DNA from: Pontimonas sp.
Lineage (GTDB): Bacteria > Actinomycetota > Actinomycetes > Actinomycetales > Microbacteriaceae
DNA: 24,937 nucleotides
Direction of reading: 5' to 3'
Assembly (NCBI GenBank): GCA_021741925.1
Contig: JAIOWW010000006.1
Coordinates: 1-24,937 of the forward strand
Shown: positions 7,366-14,695 of the stretch, one piece after another
Layout: every line of letters begins with the position of its first letter
Position numbering within the stretch: position 1 is the stretch's first letter
Position numbers and translations under genes: made by a program
The notes under the pieces: model-generated
Databases searched by the model: none
What the model was told of the DNA's origin: nothing
What the model saw: only the letters and a program-made list of their open reading frames with translations

Positions 7366-7430
7366 TGGATTCCCAACCCTTTTCGCAACGAAGCGACGAG
7401 GTTCCATAGCCCGTTTTGAAAGGAAAAGCT

Positions 7431-8135
7431 ATGAGTAACGCATCTGCGGCACCACAAAAGGGCCGGAGTTCAGCTAGCAAGTTGCCCACCACGCTGATTG
7501 TGACAATCATTCCGGTCACTGTCGCACTCAATATCGTGGGTGGTCTGATTGCAAGTGCATTGAGGTTGCCCGTCTATCTCGACATGATTGGCACCGCGGT
7601 CGCTGCAATCGTCCTCGGCCCCTGGTGGGGCGCGCTCGTGGGCGTGCTCACCAATAGTGGTCTCGCCCTAATTTCAGGCCCGACATCATTGCCTTTTGCT
7701 CTGGTGAACGTAGTAGGGGCTCTTATTTGGGGTTACGGTGTCCGCTCATGGGGGATGGGTCGAACGATTCCTCGTTTCTTCCTCCTCAACTTGATTGTTG
7801 CTGTTGCTTGCACGGCAACTGCGGCTCCAATCATCGTTCTGGTCTTTGGTGGAGCTACCGGAGCGGGTGCTGATGCACTCACTGGCACCTTCTTGGCCAT
7901 TGGGCAGGGCCTTGTCGGGTCCGTTCTTTCCTCCAACATCTTGACGTCTTTGGCGGACAAGATTATTGGTGGCTTCGTGGCCTTGGCCATTATCGAAGCC
8001 CTTCCGAAAGCTATGACAGAGAATGTTGACCTTGTGAAATCCACACCGCTCAAGGGAATCCTGTGGGCAGTGGGCGGAATCGTGATCGGCGTGCTCGTCA
8101 TTGTGGTGTTCCTCGCCCTTGGCGCTGGAGCGTAA
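7431..8135 (+). CDS. ECF transporter substrate-binding (S) component
   Basis: This is a 234-residue, very hydrophobic protein with about six predicted membrane segments, of the ECF S-component type (PYLDMIGT-like segment VYLDMIGTAVAAIVLGPWWG, then VGVLTN). S components capture the substrate and pair with EcfT and two ATPases, which are the next three genes. The start is ATG 7431 with AAAGGA at 7420-7425; a TTG at 7416 is upstream of that site and unlikely. Known S components bind vitamins, metals or bases. The neighbours here (nucleoside phosphorylases, nucleoside hydrolase, deoxysugar genes) suggest a nucleoside or deoxynucleoside. This specificity is inference; the sequence alone does not show it. 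Confidence 0.85.
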   Translation: MSNASAAPQKGRSSASKLPTTLIVTIIPVTVALNIVGGLIASALRLPVYLDMIGTAVAAIVLGPWWGALVGVLTNSGLALISGPTSLPFALVNVVGALIWGYGVRSWGMGRTIPRFFLLNLIVAVACTATAAPIIVLVFGGATGAGADALTGTFLAIGQGLVGSVLSSNILTSLADKIIGGFVALAIIEALPKAMTENVDLVKSTPLKGILWAVGGIVIGVLVIVVFLALGAGA

Positions 8136-8157
8136 CTAAGCAGGTACTCCTTCGACA

Positions 8158-8186
8158 GTGGAGGGGCGGCATTGCCGCCCCTCCAC
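8158..8186 (+). promoter_or_regulatory. Very strong intercistronic hairpin between S and A1 genes
   Basis: GTGGAGGGGCGGC (8158-8170) and GCCGCCCCTCCAC (8174-8186) form a perfect 13-bp GC-rich stem with an ATT loop. No T-run follows. It sits in the 78-bp gap between the S gene and the first ATPase gene. It could partly terminate transcription or protect the upstream mRNA from 3' exonucleases, raising S over A1/A2/T. The effect is inferred. Confidence 0.7.
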
Positions 8187-8213
8187 ACCCTCCAGACCTG
8201 TAAAGGAAAATTA

Positions 8214-9071
8214 ATGACCGAACCCATCCTGTCGTTCCGGGACGTCACTTATACCTACCCGGGGACTGAGGAACCCGCATTGAGCGAAATAAATCTCGAG
8301 ATTATGTCCGGGGAGTACGTCGGTATCGTGGGTCTCAACGGAGCCGGCAAGACAACCCTTGGACTCTGTGTTAATGGAGTAGTGCCAGCCATGCTCAGCG
8401 GAACTCGCACAGGACAGGTGGTTGTCAGTGGACTGGACGTAGATGATTATCCGGTTCGAGAGATGGCAAAGATTGTCGGCATGGTTTTTGACAACCCCGA
8501 GTTTCAGATGAGTCAGATTACTTGCGCCGAAGAGGTTGCCTTGGGTCTCGAGAACGCAGGCGTCGATGTCGACACAATGACAGAATCTGTCGCCCAAGCG
8601 CTCGAACTTGTGGGACTAAAGGGTTTCCAAGAAAGATCTCCCCTTGGCCTCTCGGGAGGCCAGCAACAGAGGCTTGCAATCGCCGCGGTTCTCGCAATGA
8701 AGCCTCAAGTTCTCATCATGGATGAGCCGACTTCGAACCTCGATCCCATCGGAAAGCAAGAGGTCTTCGGCCTCGCAAGTACCCTCAACCAGGACTACGG
8801 CATGACCGTAATTGTGATTGAGCATGAGGTTGAAGTCTTGGCAGATTTTGCGGATCGAATTCTCGTGATGGACAAAGGGAAGGTGGTCATGAACGGAACT
8901 CCTGAAGAGATTTTCGGCCAGGTTGACGCCCTCAACGTGTTGGGACTTCGCGTTCCGGAAGCGACCGAGCTTGCCAACATCCTCGAAAAGAAGGGTATAT
9001 GGAAGGGCCCTAAGGCCATCCGAACTGCCGATGCCGTGGAGAGAGTGACAGAGATGATGGGGGGAGACTAG
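8214..9071 (+). CDS. ecfA1: ECF transporter ATPase A1
   Basis: This is a 285-residue cytoplasmic ABC ATPase that would power the ECF transporter as a heterodimer with the next gene. Walker A is GLNGAGKTT (40-48), the signature is a canonical LSGGQ (146-150), Walker B ends in D170-E171, and the switch histidine is H204. The Q-loop is unusual: the glutamine of the common VFQNP motif is aspartate here (VFDNP, D93, codon 8490-8492). The start is ATG 8214 with AAAGGA just upstream at 8202-8207; an in-frame GTG-type start at 8172 lies inside the intercistronic hairpin and is rejected. The stop TAG shares its last base with the GTG of ecfA2. Confidence 0.93.
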   Translation: MTEPILSFRDVTYTYPGTEEPALSEINLEIMSGEYVGIVGLNGAGKTTLGLCVNGVVPAMLSGTRTGQVVVSGLDVDDYPVREMAKIVGMVFDNPEFQMSQITCAEEVALGLENAGVDVDTMTESVAQALELVGLKGFQERSPLGLSGGQQQRLAIAAVLAMKPQVLIMDEPTSNLDPIGKQEVFGLASTLNQDYGMTVIVIEHEVEVLADFADRILVMDKGKVVMNGTPEEIFGQVDALNVLGLRVPEATELANILEKKGIWKGPKAIRTADAVERVTEMMGGD

Positions 9072-9955
9072 TGGCTTCACGCAGGAGCAAAGTGTCGGCG
9101 CCGGACTCTATTGAAACGGACTTGGCCATCAGAGTGGAGAATGCCCACTTCGAGTACCCAGCAGGAAACGTTGTCGCACTTTCCGGTGTAAACCTCGAAG
9201 TAAAGCGCGGTGAACTACTGGGAATCATTGGCCAGAACGGCTCAGGGAAGACAACTCTGACCAAGCTACTAAATCGCCTACTCAAGCCAACTTCCGGAAA
9301 TGTCTATGTCAATGGCCTCCTCACCACGAACCGAACTGTTCAGGAGATGTCCTCCCACATCGGATATGTTTTTCAGAATCCAAATCACCAGCTGTTTGCG
9401 AGAACAGTAAAAGATGAGCTTGAGTTCGGTCCGCGAAACATTGGGGTGGACGAATCGGAGATTGACGCCAGAGTGGCAGATGCAATCGAGTTTTTCGGTT
9501 TGGAACCCTATGTTGAAGAGCACCCGTATCGAGTCTCGTTTCCGGTGCGCAAGCTGGTCGGCATCGCGTCGGTGGTTACGATGAAACCGTCCATCATCAT
9601 TTTGGATGAGCCCTCCACTGGCCAGGACCACCAGACCACCCGCGTAATCAATTCATTGATGCGGCGCTTGGCCCACGACGGGACGACCGTGATATGCGTG
9701 TCCCACGACATGCCGTTACTTGCTGATGTCGTTGAACGGGTCATCGTGATGAGGCAGACCGAAGTTGTTGCTGACGCGTCACCGAGAGAAGTTTTCGCGA
9801 ATCGAGAACTAATGCTCACTACTAATCTCCAGGCCCCTCAGATTACGGAAATCTCGTTGGCGACCGTCACTAAGCGAGGGGGACCCATAGCGCTGACACC
9901 CCAGGAGCTAGCCGACGACATCGTCAGTAGAGTCACGAAAGGAGGCACCAAGTAA
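9071..9955 (+). CDS. ecfA2: ECF transporter ATPase A2 with degenerate signature motif
   Basis: This is a 294-residue ABC ATPase, partner of EcfA1. Walker A (GQNGSGKTT, 54-62), Q-loop (VFQNP, Q102), Walker B (IIILDE, 175-180) and H212 are normal. The ABC signature is not: where LSGGQ or LSFGQ is expected after HPYR, the protein reads VSFPV (155-159, bases 9533-9547), so both glycines are lost. Because the signature completes the ATP site of the partner, this affects the EcfA1 site. A ~17-residue N-terminal extension precedes the ABC domain. The gene overlaps its neighbours by one base on each side (TAGTG at 9069-9073, TAATG at 9953-9957), so the three transporter genes are tightly coupled. Confidence 0.92.
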   Translation: MASRRSKVSAPDSIETDLAIRVENAHFEYPAGNVVALSGVNLEVKRGELLGIIGQNGSGKTTLTKLLNRLLKPTSGNVYVNGLLTTNRTVQEMSSHIGYVFQNPNHQLFARTVKDELEFGPRNIGVDESEIDARVADAIEFFGLEPYVEEHPYRVSFPVRKLVGIASVVTMKPSIIILDEPSTGQDHQTTRVINSLMRRLAHDGTTVICVSHDMPLLADVVERVIVMRQTEVVADASPREVFANRELMLTTNLQAPQITEISLATVTKRGGPIALTPQELADDIVSRVTKGGTK

Positions 9956-10854
9956 TGTCAATGCCAAATGTGATGCCGACGTCGTTTATACCTCGGTCTT
10001 CCGTGATTCACCGTATTCATCCGGTGACCAAGATGGTCTGGGTTCTGGTTTACATCGTGCTCGCTTTCACCACTCAAAACATCTTTGTGCTGTATGGCAT
10101 GGCACTATTTGCCGTTGGTTTGGCGCTTCTCGGCGGAGTTTTTCGTCCCTTGCTGAAAGCTGCATACCTAATCGTGCCGGTCGGATCGTCGCTAATTTCC
10201 CTTCAGGTTCTCGCCCCGGCGGTTGAGCAACCTTGGACTCCCATTGCCGAGTTGGGCCCGGTGACGCTGTATGGCGATGGCCTCTATTACGCCCTGGTAC
10301 TGCTCGGCAGGATTGTGTCTTCGATGCTGCTCACATTGGTGATGGTGATGACCACTCATCCGAGTGACTTGTTCTTAGCGTTTTCCAAATTGAAAGTTCC
10401 CTACACCTTCAACTTCATGCTCGCGATGACTCTCCAGCTGATTCCAGTCTTTCAGCGTGAGGTGGGAATAGTTCTGAGTGCGCAAAAATCAAGAGGGATG
10501 AAAGGAAGTGGGTTTTCAGCGGTATTGCCTAGCTTTGTGCCAGTTTTTGTGGGTGCCATTGAGAGGGTTCAACAGCTCTCCGTGTCACTTGAATCTCGGG
10601 GTTTTGGTTCTAGTGGAATCAAGACCAGTTATCGAAGGGTCGTGAGCAGAGTGCAGGACTATGTTTACGCAATCGTTGGAGCGTTGGGAATGATCGGACT
10701 CATTGTATATTCGGTCTTGCAGCCTCGTTTATGGAACCTCTCTAACATCGTAGTTTTCTCGCCGGAGACGGTCTTGGTGACTTTCACTATCTCAGTGAGC
10801 CTTTTCTCCCTGGTGATTTTGGGAGCACTGTTCCTGTCTTTTCGACGCGCCTAA
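9955..10854 (+). CDS. ecfT: ECF transporter transmembrane (T) component
   Basis: This is a 299-residue integral membrane protein of the EcfT/CbiQ family. It has hydrophobic segments near residues 28-60, 75-95, 115-133, 240-256 and 272-295. Between them lies the cytoplasmic coupling region with the two diagnostic short motifs, SRG at 179-181 and SRG at 214-216, which insert into grooves of the two ATPases. Its ATG overlaps the ecfA2 stop by one base, and AAAGGAGG at 9938-9945 is an excellent ribosome binding site. With S, A1 and A2 next to it, this is a complete group I type (dedicated) ECF transporter rather than an orphan S component using a shared module. Confidence 0.92.
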   Translation: MSMPNVMPTSFIPRSSVIHRIHPVTKMVWVLVYIVLAFTTQNIFVLYGMALFAVGLALLGGVFRPLLKAAYLIVPVGSSLISLQVLAPAVEQPWTPIAELGPVTLYGDGLYYALVLLGRIVSSMLLTLVMVMTTHPSDLFLAFSKLKVPYTFNFMLAMTLQLIPVFQREVGIVLSAQKSRGMKGSGFSAVLPSFVPVFVGAIERVQQLSVSLESRGFGSSGIKTSYRRVVSRVQDYVYAIVGALGMIGLIVYSVLQPRLWNLSNIVVFSPETVLVTFTISVSLFSLVILGALFLSFRRA

Positions 10855-10891
10855 ATCCGTCCACCATTACACACCAAAGGAGCATGAGCAG

Positions 10892-11668
10892 ATGGCGATG
10901 AGCAAGTCAGACAATCGGCAGTACCACATTCAGGTAGCACCAGGGGAAGTGGGCAAGTACGTCTTTCTTCCCGGCGATCCGGGGAGATGTGAGCTGATTG
11001 CTCGATTCTTTGATGAACCTCGACTGGTGGCGAAAAACCGCGAGTATGAGACGTGGTCGGGCTTTCTCGATGGGGAGATGGTCTCTGTCACCTCGACGGG
11101 AATCGGCTGCCCCTCGGCTGCAATTGCCATGGAAGAACTGGTAAAGGTCGGTTCAGACACGTTCGTTCGGGTCGGGACCTCAGGATCCATGCAACACCAC
11201 ATCAAGCCCGGCGACCTGGGGGTTATCCAGGCGGCGATTCGAGATGAAGGTACTACCAGTCATTACCTTCCCTTGGAATTTCCTGCTGTAGCCGACGTTG
11301 ACATCACTCGAGCTTTAGCTGTCGGGGCTCGCTCTCTCGGAAAAACTGTTCATGTGGGAATTTCGCAGACTAAGGATTCTTTTTTTGGTCAACACGAACC
11401 TGGTCGCATGCCGGTTGCATCGAGGTTAGAGGAGCGATGGAAAGCCTGGATGGCGGGCGGTGCAATTTGCAGTGAAATGGAGGCGGCCGGGCTTTACATT
11501 GTCGCTTCGACACTTGGAGTCAGGGCTGGCGGAATCATGATGATTTTGGGAAATCCAGACCAGACCCCAATGACAGAAGCGGAATGGAAAGCTGGGGCAG
11601 TCGAAAATGTGCTCCCGGCCGCAATCGAGGGTATGCGGGAAATCATCCGCCAAGACAAGAGGCAGTGA
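10892..11668 (+). CDS. udp: Uridine phosphorylase family nucleoside phosphorylase, copy 1
   Basis: This is a 258-residue PNP_UDP_1 family enzyme. Such enzymes split a nucleoside with phosphate into base and (deoxy)ribose 1-phosphate. Visible motifs are the phosphate-site loop LPGDPGRCELI, STGIGCPS, RVGTSGS, LEFPAVADVD (very close to E. coli Udp), KDSFFGQHEP and the ribose-site EMEAA. These favour uridine phosphorylase over purine phosphorylase, but the exact base is not settled. It follows ecfT by 37 bp with AAAGGAG at 10876-10882. ATG 10898 is an alternative start two codons in. The ribose 1-phosphate product would need a phosphopentomutase, not present in the window. A paralogue follows after 3 bp. 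Confidence 0.9.
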   Translation: MAMSKSDNRQYHIQVAPGEVGKYVFLPGDPGRCELIARFFDEPRLVAKNREYETWSGFLDGEMVSVTSTGIGCPSAAIAMEELVKVGSDTFVRVGTSGSMQHHIKPGDLGVIQAAIRDEGTTSHYLPLEFPAVADVDITRALAVGARSLGKTVHVGISQTKDSFFGQHEPGRMPVASRLEERWKAWMAGGAICSEMEAAGLYIVASTLGVRAGGIMMILGNPDQTPMTEAEWKAGAVENVLPAAIEGMREIIRQDKRQ

Positions 11669-11671
11669 GTC

Positions 11672-12421
11672 GTGTCGCAGAAAGTTGAGCACCTGCAGCT
11701 CCAAATAGGTGACGTGGGGCGATATGTACTTCTGCCTGGAGACCCTGGCCGATGCGAGTTAATCGCGCAACACTTTGATAATCCTCGCCATGTGTCGACG
11801 AATCGTGAGTACGTTACCTACTCGGGATATCTCGGAGACACAATGGTGAGTGTCGTGTCCACAGGAATCGGGTGTCCATCCTCAGCCATCGCGGTAGAGG
11901 AGCTTCTCAAGATCGGTGCGGACACGTTTATTCGGGTGGGCACTTCCGGCGCCGTCCAAACAGATACTCCGTCGGGTCAACTGGCAATCGTCACGGCAGC
12001 TATCCGGGATGAGGGGACGACGAGTCACTACCTGCCTATGGAGTTCCCCGCAGTCGCTAGTGGGCAAGTTGTTGATGCACTCGTAGAGGCTGGCCGACGG
12101 ACCGGAGCTAACACTAGACGTGGGATTTCCCAGTCTAAGGATTCATTTTTTGGAGAAGTGGAACCTGATCGGATGCCTATGGCTAGTCGTCTGCATGACC
12201 GCTGGGAAGCCTGGCGGCGTGGTGGCGCGATTTGCAGCGAAATGGAGGCTGCCGCGATTTTCATCATTAGTCAGATTCACGGCGCTCGAGCTGGTGGTGT
12301 GATGCACATGATGGGCCAGGGTGTTGACAAAGATCCCGAAAGGGCTTTGCTCCTTTCGACTGCCGTCGAGTCGCTGCGGGTGCTGATTGAGCAGGACAAA
12401 GCGGGTGCTGTGTGGCCGTAA
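11672..12421 (+). CDS. Uridine phosphorylase family nucleoside phosphorylase, copy 2
   Basis: This is a 249-residue paralogue of the preceding gene. It shares the loop LPGDPGRCELIA, STGIGCPS, IRVGTSGA, RDEGTTSHYLP, MEFPAVAS, SKDSFFG and CSEMEAAA. By eye well over half of aligned positions are identical. Differences cluster where the base is bound: KDSFFGQHEPGRMP in copy 1 is KDSFFGEVEPDRMP here, and ILGNPDQ becomes MMGQGVD. The two may divide ribo/deoxy or uracil/thymine substrates, or form a heteromer. The GTG start lies 3 bp after the copy 1 stop, with AAGAGG at 11657-11662 inside copy 1. The stop overlaps the MFS gene start by 10 bp. Confidence 0.88.
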   Translation: MSQKVEHLQLQIGDVGRYVLLPGDPGRCELIAQHFDNPRHVSTNREYVTYSGYLGDTMVSVVSTGIGCPSSAIAVEELLKIGADTFIRVGTSGAVQTDTPSGQLAIVTAAIRDEGTTSHYLPMEFPAVASGQVVDALVEAGRRTGANTRRGISQSKDSFFGEVEPDRMPMASRLHDRWEAWRRGGAICSEMEAAAIFIISQIHGARAGGVMHMMGQGVDKDPERALLLSTAVESLRVLIEQDKAGAVWP

Positions 12422-13737
12422 GTGCTGATGTGCAGCGTATGCGTTCGATTGCACCTGGGTACGCGGATGCGATGCGTGGCTACCAAAAGAGAAACTTTAT
12501 GTTTCTGGTTGTGGACGGAGCGACCTTTGCCTTTGCTATTTCGTTGCTCTCGGAAACCACAATCATCCCGGCATTCGTTTCCGCGCTCACCGGCAGTTCA
12601 GTTCTGGTGGGATTGGTCGCGGCGACCTTTGCCATTGGACGGTACCTCCCACAGTTGGTGGGATCCCACTTAGTCCTTGGTAGGTCTCGCAGGAAGCCAC
12701 TGTTCCTCGCGATTGTCATCGCTGAGCGAATTGGAATTTTGGCAATTGCGCTCAGCGCTTCCCTGATTGACCTCATTCCCACGGGCTGGGTGACAGCTCT
12801 CTTTTTTCTATCGTTTTGTTTTTATGCGATAACCACAGGCCTGATTGGACCGGTTTATGGCGACTTTGTTGCAAAGGCGTTGACTCAAGCTCGGGGCGTG
12901 TTCTTTGGGACAGTGCAACTGATCGGTGGTGTCCTAGGGTTTACCGCCGCACTTTGGGCCGAAGGCGTTTTGAAAGAACAAGGATTCCCCGAGGGGAATC
13001 AATTCATCTTCTGGGTGAGTTTCGGGCTCTCGTTCCTATCAATTCTTTTTGTCGCCGGGCTGAGGGAGGACGAATATCCGCATACAGAGCCCCGGCCTAG
13101 GTTTCTCGAAACTGTGAAAAGCATTCCGGGAATAGTTTTCCGCGATAAGAATTACGGGCGTTTTCTTCTCGCTCGAGCCTTCCTCGCCTCTGCAACGCTC
13201 GGTTTCGGCTTCGTCGTTGTGGATGGGCTTGAGGGCAGTCTTGTTCCCTCGGATGCCGCGGCTCTCGCTGCAGTGTTCATCCTGTCTCAAGCTGTCGTCG
13301 GTTTCGGGTTGGGTGTATTGGGGAATTATCGAGGCTGGCGTCTAGTCTTCGTCCTCGGCGCATTCCTGATTCTGGGTGGGATGCTGGGTGCCATATTCGC
13401 AAGTTCTCTGCTGAGCTACATCATCGTGTTCATTCTCCTTGGTGGTGCGAATGCGGTAACCGTAATTGGTGACCCCAATATGTCCATTGAGATGGCCCCC
13501 ACCTCGAGGACCAGTTTGTATTTGGGCGCCACCTCTACTCTTTTGGCGCCGTTTTTCATCGTCGGGCCGCTGGTGGGAGGATTTCTTGTGCCCGTATTCG
13601 GCTACTCCGTCGTTTTTGGTATATCGGCAACCTTGGGAGTAATCGGGCTTGTGCTTGCTTTCCAGGTAAATGAACCCCGAACCGTTATCGAAGAGCAGCC
13701 GGTGGGCGCATTCGACAAACCAGGAGCCCAAACGTAG
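12412..13737 (+). CDS. Major facilitator superfamily transporter
   Basis: This is a 441-residue membrane protein with about twelve hydrophobic segments in two halves joined by a charged loop near residues 215-245, which is MFS-like. It has the basic loop HLVLGRSRRKPLF between early helices, the usual position of the MFS A-motif. The substrate is not readable from sequence. Its place between a nucleoside phosphorylase and a nucleoside hydrolase suggests nucleosides, or export of the free base left after nucleoside cleavage. The GTG at 12412 overlaps the upstream stop by 10 bp; GTG 12430 and ATG 12439 are alternative starts and none has a clear ribosome binding site, so the start is uncertain. 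Confidence 0.8.
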   Translation: MAVSADVQRMRSIAPGYADAMRGYQKRNFMFLVVDGATFAFAISLLSETTIIPAFVSALTGSSVLVGLVAATFAIGRYLPQLVGSHLVLGRSRRKPLFLAIVIAERIGILAIALSASLIDLIPTGWVTALFFLSFCFYAITTGLIGPVYGDFVAKALTQARGVFFGTVQLIGGVLGFTAALWAEGVLKEQGFPEGNQFIFWVSFGLSFLSILFVAGLREDEYPHTEPRPRFLETVKSIPGIVFRDKNYGRFLLARAFLASATLGFGFVVVDGLEGSLVPSDAAALAAVFILSQAVVGFGLGVLGNYRGWRLVFVLGAFLILGGMLGAIFASSLLSYIIVFILLGGANAVTVIGDPNMSIEMAPTSRTSLYLGATSTLLAPFFIVGPLVGGFLVPVFGYSVVFGISATLGVIGLVLAFQVNEPRTVIEEQPVGAFDKPGAQT

Positions 13738-13750
13738 AAGAGGATTTCTC

Positions 13751-14695
13751 ATGAGAAAGCTCATTATTGACACCGACACAGCTGCGGACGATAGTTTTGC
13801 GCTATTGGTGGGTTTGCTGCATCCTCAGGCTGACTTGAAAGCCATAACGATTGTTGCCGGGAATGTGGATTTCACACAGCAGGTTCAGAATGCACTCATT
13901 ACGATCGACCAGGCAGGGCGTTCGGGCGAGGTGCCCGTTTTCAAGGGTGCGACAGATCCTCTGACAAGACCATGGCTTGAGGCGAGTGCCCATGGCGATG
14001 GCAAAGGTAACGTTGACTGGCCTCAACCTCGGCAGCTCCCGGAGTCAATCCACGCCGCCGAGGCTATCGTCAAGATGGCCAATGAAAACCCTGGGGACCT
14101 CGACATTCTCGCGATCGGGCCACTTACAAACATCGCTTTGGCCCTCGCACTTGATCGCGACTTGCCCAAAAAAATAGGCGAGCTGTGGATCATGGGGGGA
14201 TGCGATAACTCGATTGGAAATGTGACGGCTGCCGCGGAATACAACTTCTATGTTGATCCAGAGGCCGCCCAGATGGTCATGGCGACCGGTTTTGATGTGA
14301 CCATTGTGACCTGGACTCTCACTTTGGCAAGTGCAACATGGACTAGTGAGCAACTCGGGGCAATTCGCGACTTAGAGACACCTTTGGCACATTTTTTCTC
14401 GGTACTCGACACTCCTAACAAGGAGTACAACGAATCTGTAGGCGTGCCCGGCAGCACGCATCCAGATTCCCTCACGGCCATGCTGATGGTGGAACCTTCT
14501 CTTATTCTGCGATCGAGTAGGAGGAGGGTAGAAATCGAGACCCAGTCAAACTTGACGAGAGGCTATTCTCTGATGGACCCCCGCGAGGTTCGCAGGGTGA
14601 ATGGTAAAGAGTTTAATGCCACTGTCATCGACGAGATTGACGCCCTAGGGTTTTACACCCGGTTTGTGGAGCTCTTGAGCAGTCCTATTCGCTGA
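13751..14695 (+). CDS. Nucleoside hydrolase (inosine-uridine preferring family)
   Basis: This is a 314-residue nucleoside hydrolase, which would split nucleosides into free base and ribose without phosphate. The calcium-binding N-terminal motif is DTDTAADD, the Asp-rich variant of DTDPGxDD that keeps the three key aspartates. GPLTNIALAL, IMGG, a calcium-ligand segment EYNFYVDPEAA and an HPDSLTAMLMVEP segment follow. The start is ATG 13751, 13 bp after the MFS gene, with AGAGGA at 13739-13744; upstream in-frame starts lie inside the MFS gene. Its product, free (deoxy)ribose, is a plausible substrate for the kinase at 5620, giving a hydrolytic route that needs no mutase. Its 3' end overlaps the convergent mutY by 11 bp. 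Confidence 0.92.
   Translation: MRKLIIDTDTAADDSFALLVGLLHPQADLKAITIVAGNVDFTQQVQNALITIDQAGRSGEVPVFKGATDPLTRPWLEASAHGDGKGNVDWPQPRQLPESIHAAEAIVKMANENPGDLDILAIGPLTNIALALALDRDLPKKIGELWIMGGCDNSIGNVTAAAEYNFYVDPEAAQMVMATGFDVTIVTWTLTLASATWTSEQLGAIRDLETPLAHFFSVLDTPNKEYNESVGVPGSTHPDSLTAMLMVEPSLILRSSRRRVEIETQSNLTRGYSLMDPREVRRVNGKEFNATVIDEIDALGFYTRFVELLSSPIR

Noticed and set aside
7218..7430. TPP, cobalamin or purine riboswitch in the S-gene leader
   Set aside because: The conserved core sequences of these classes were not seen; only unassigned hairpins are present.
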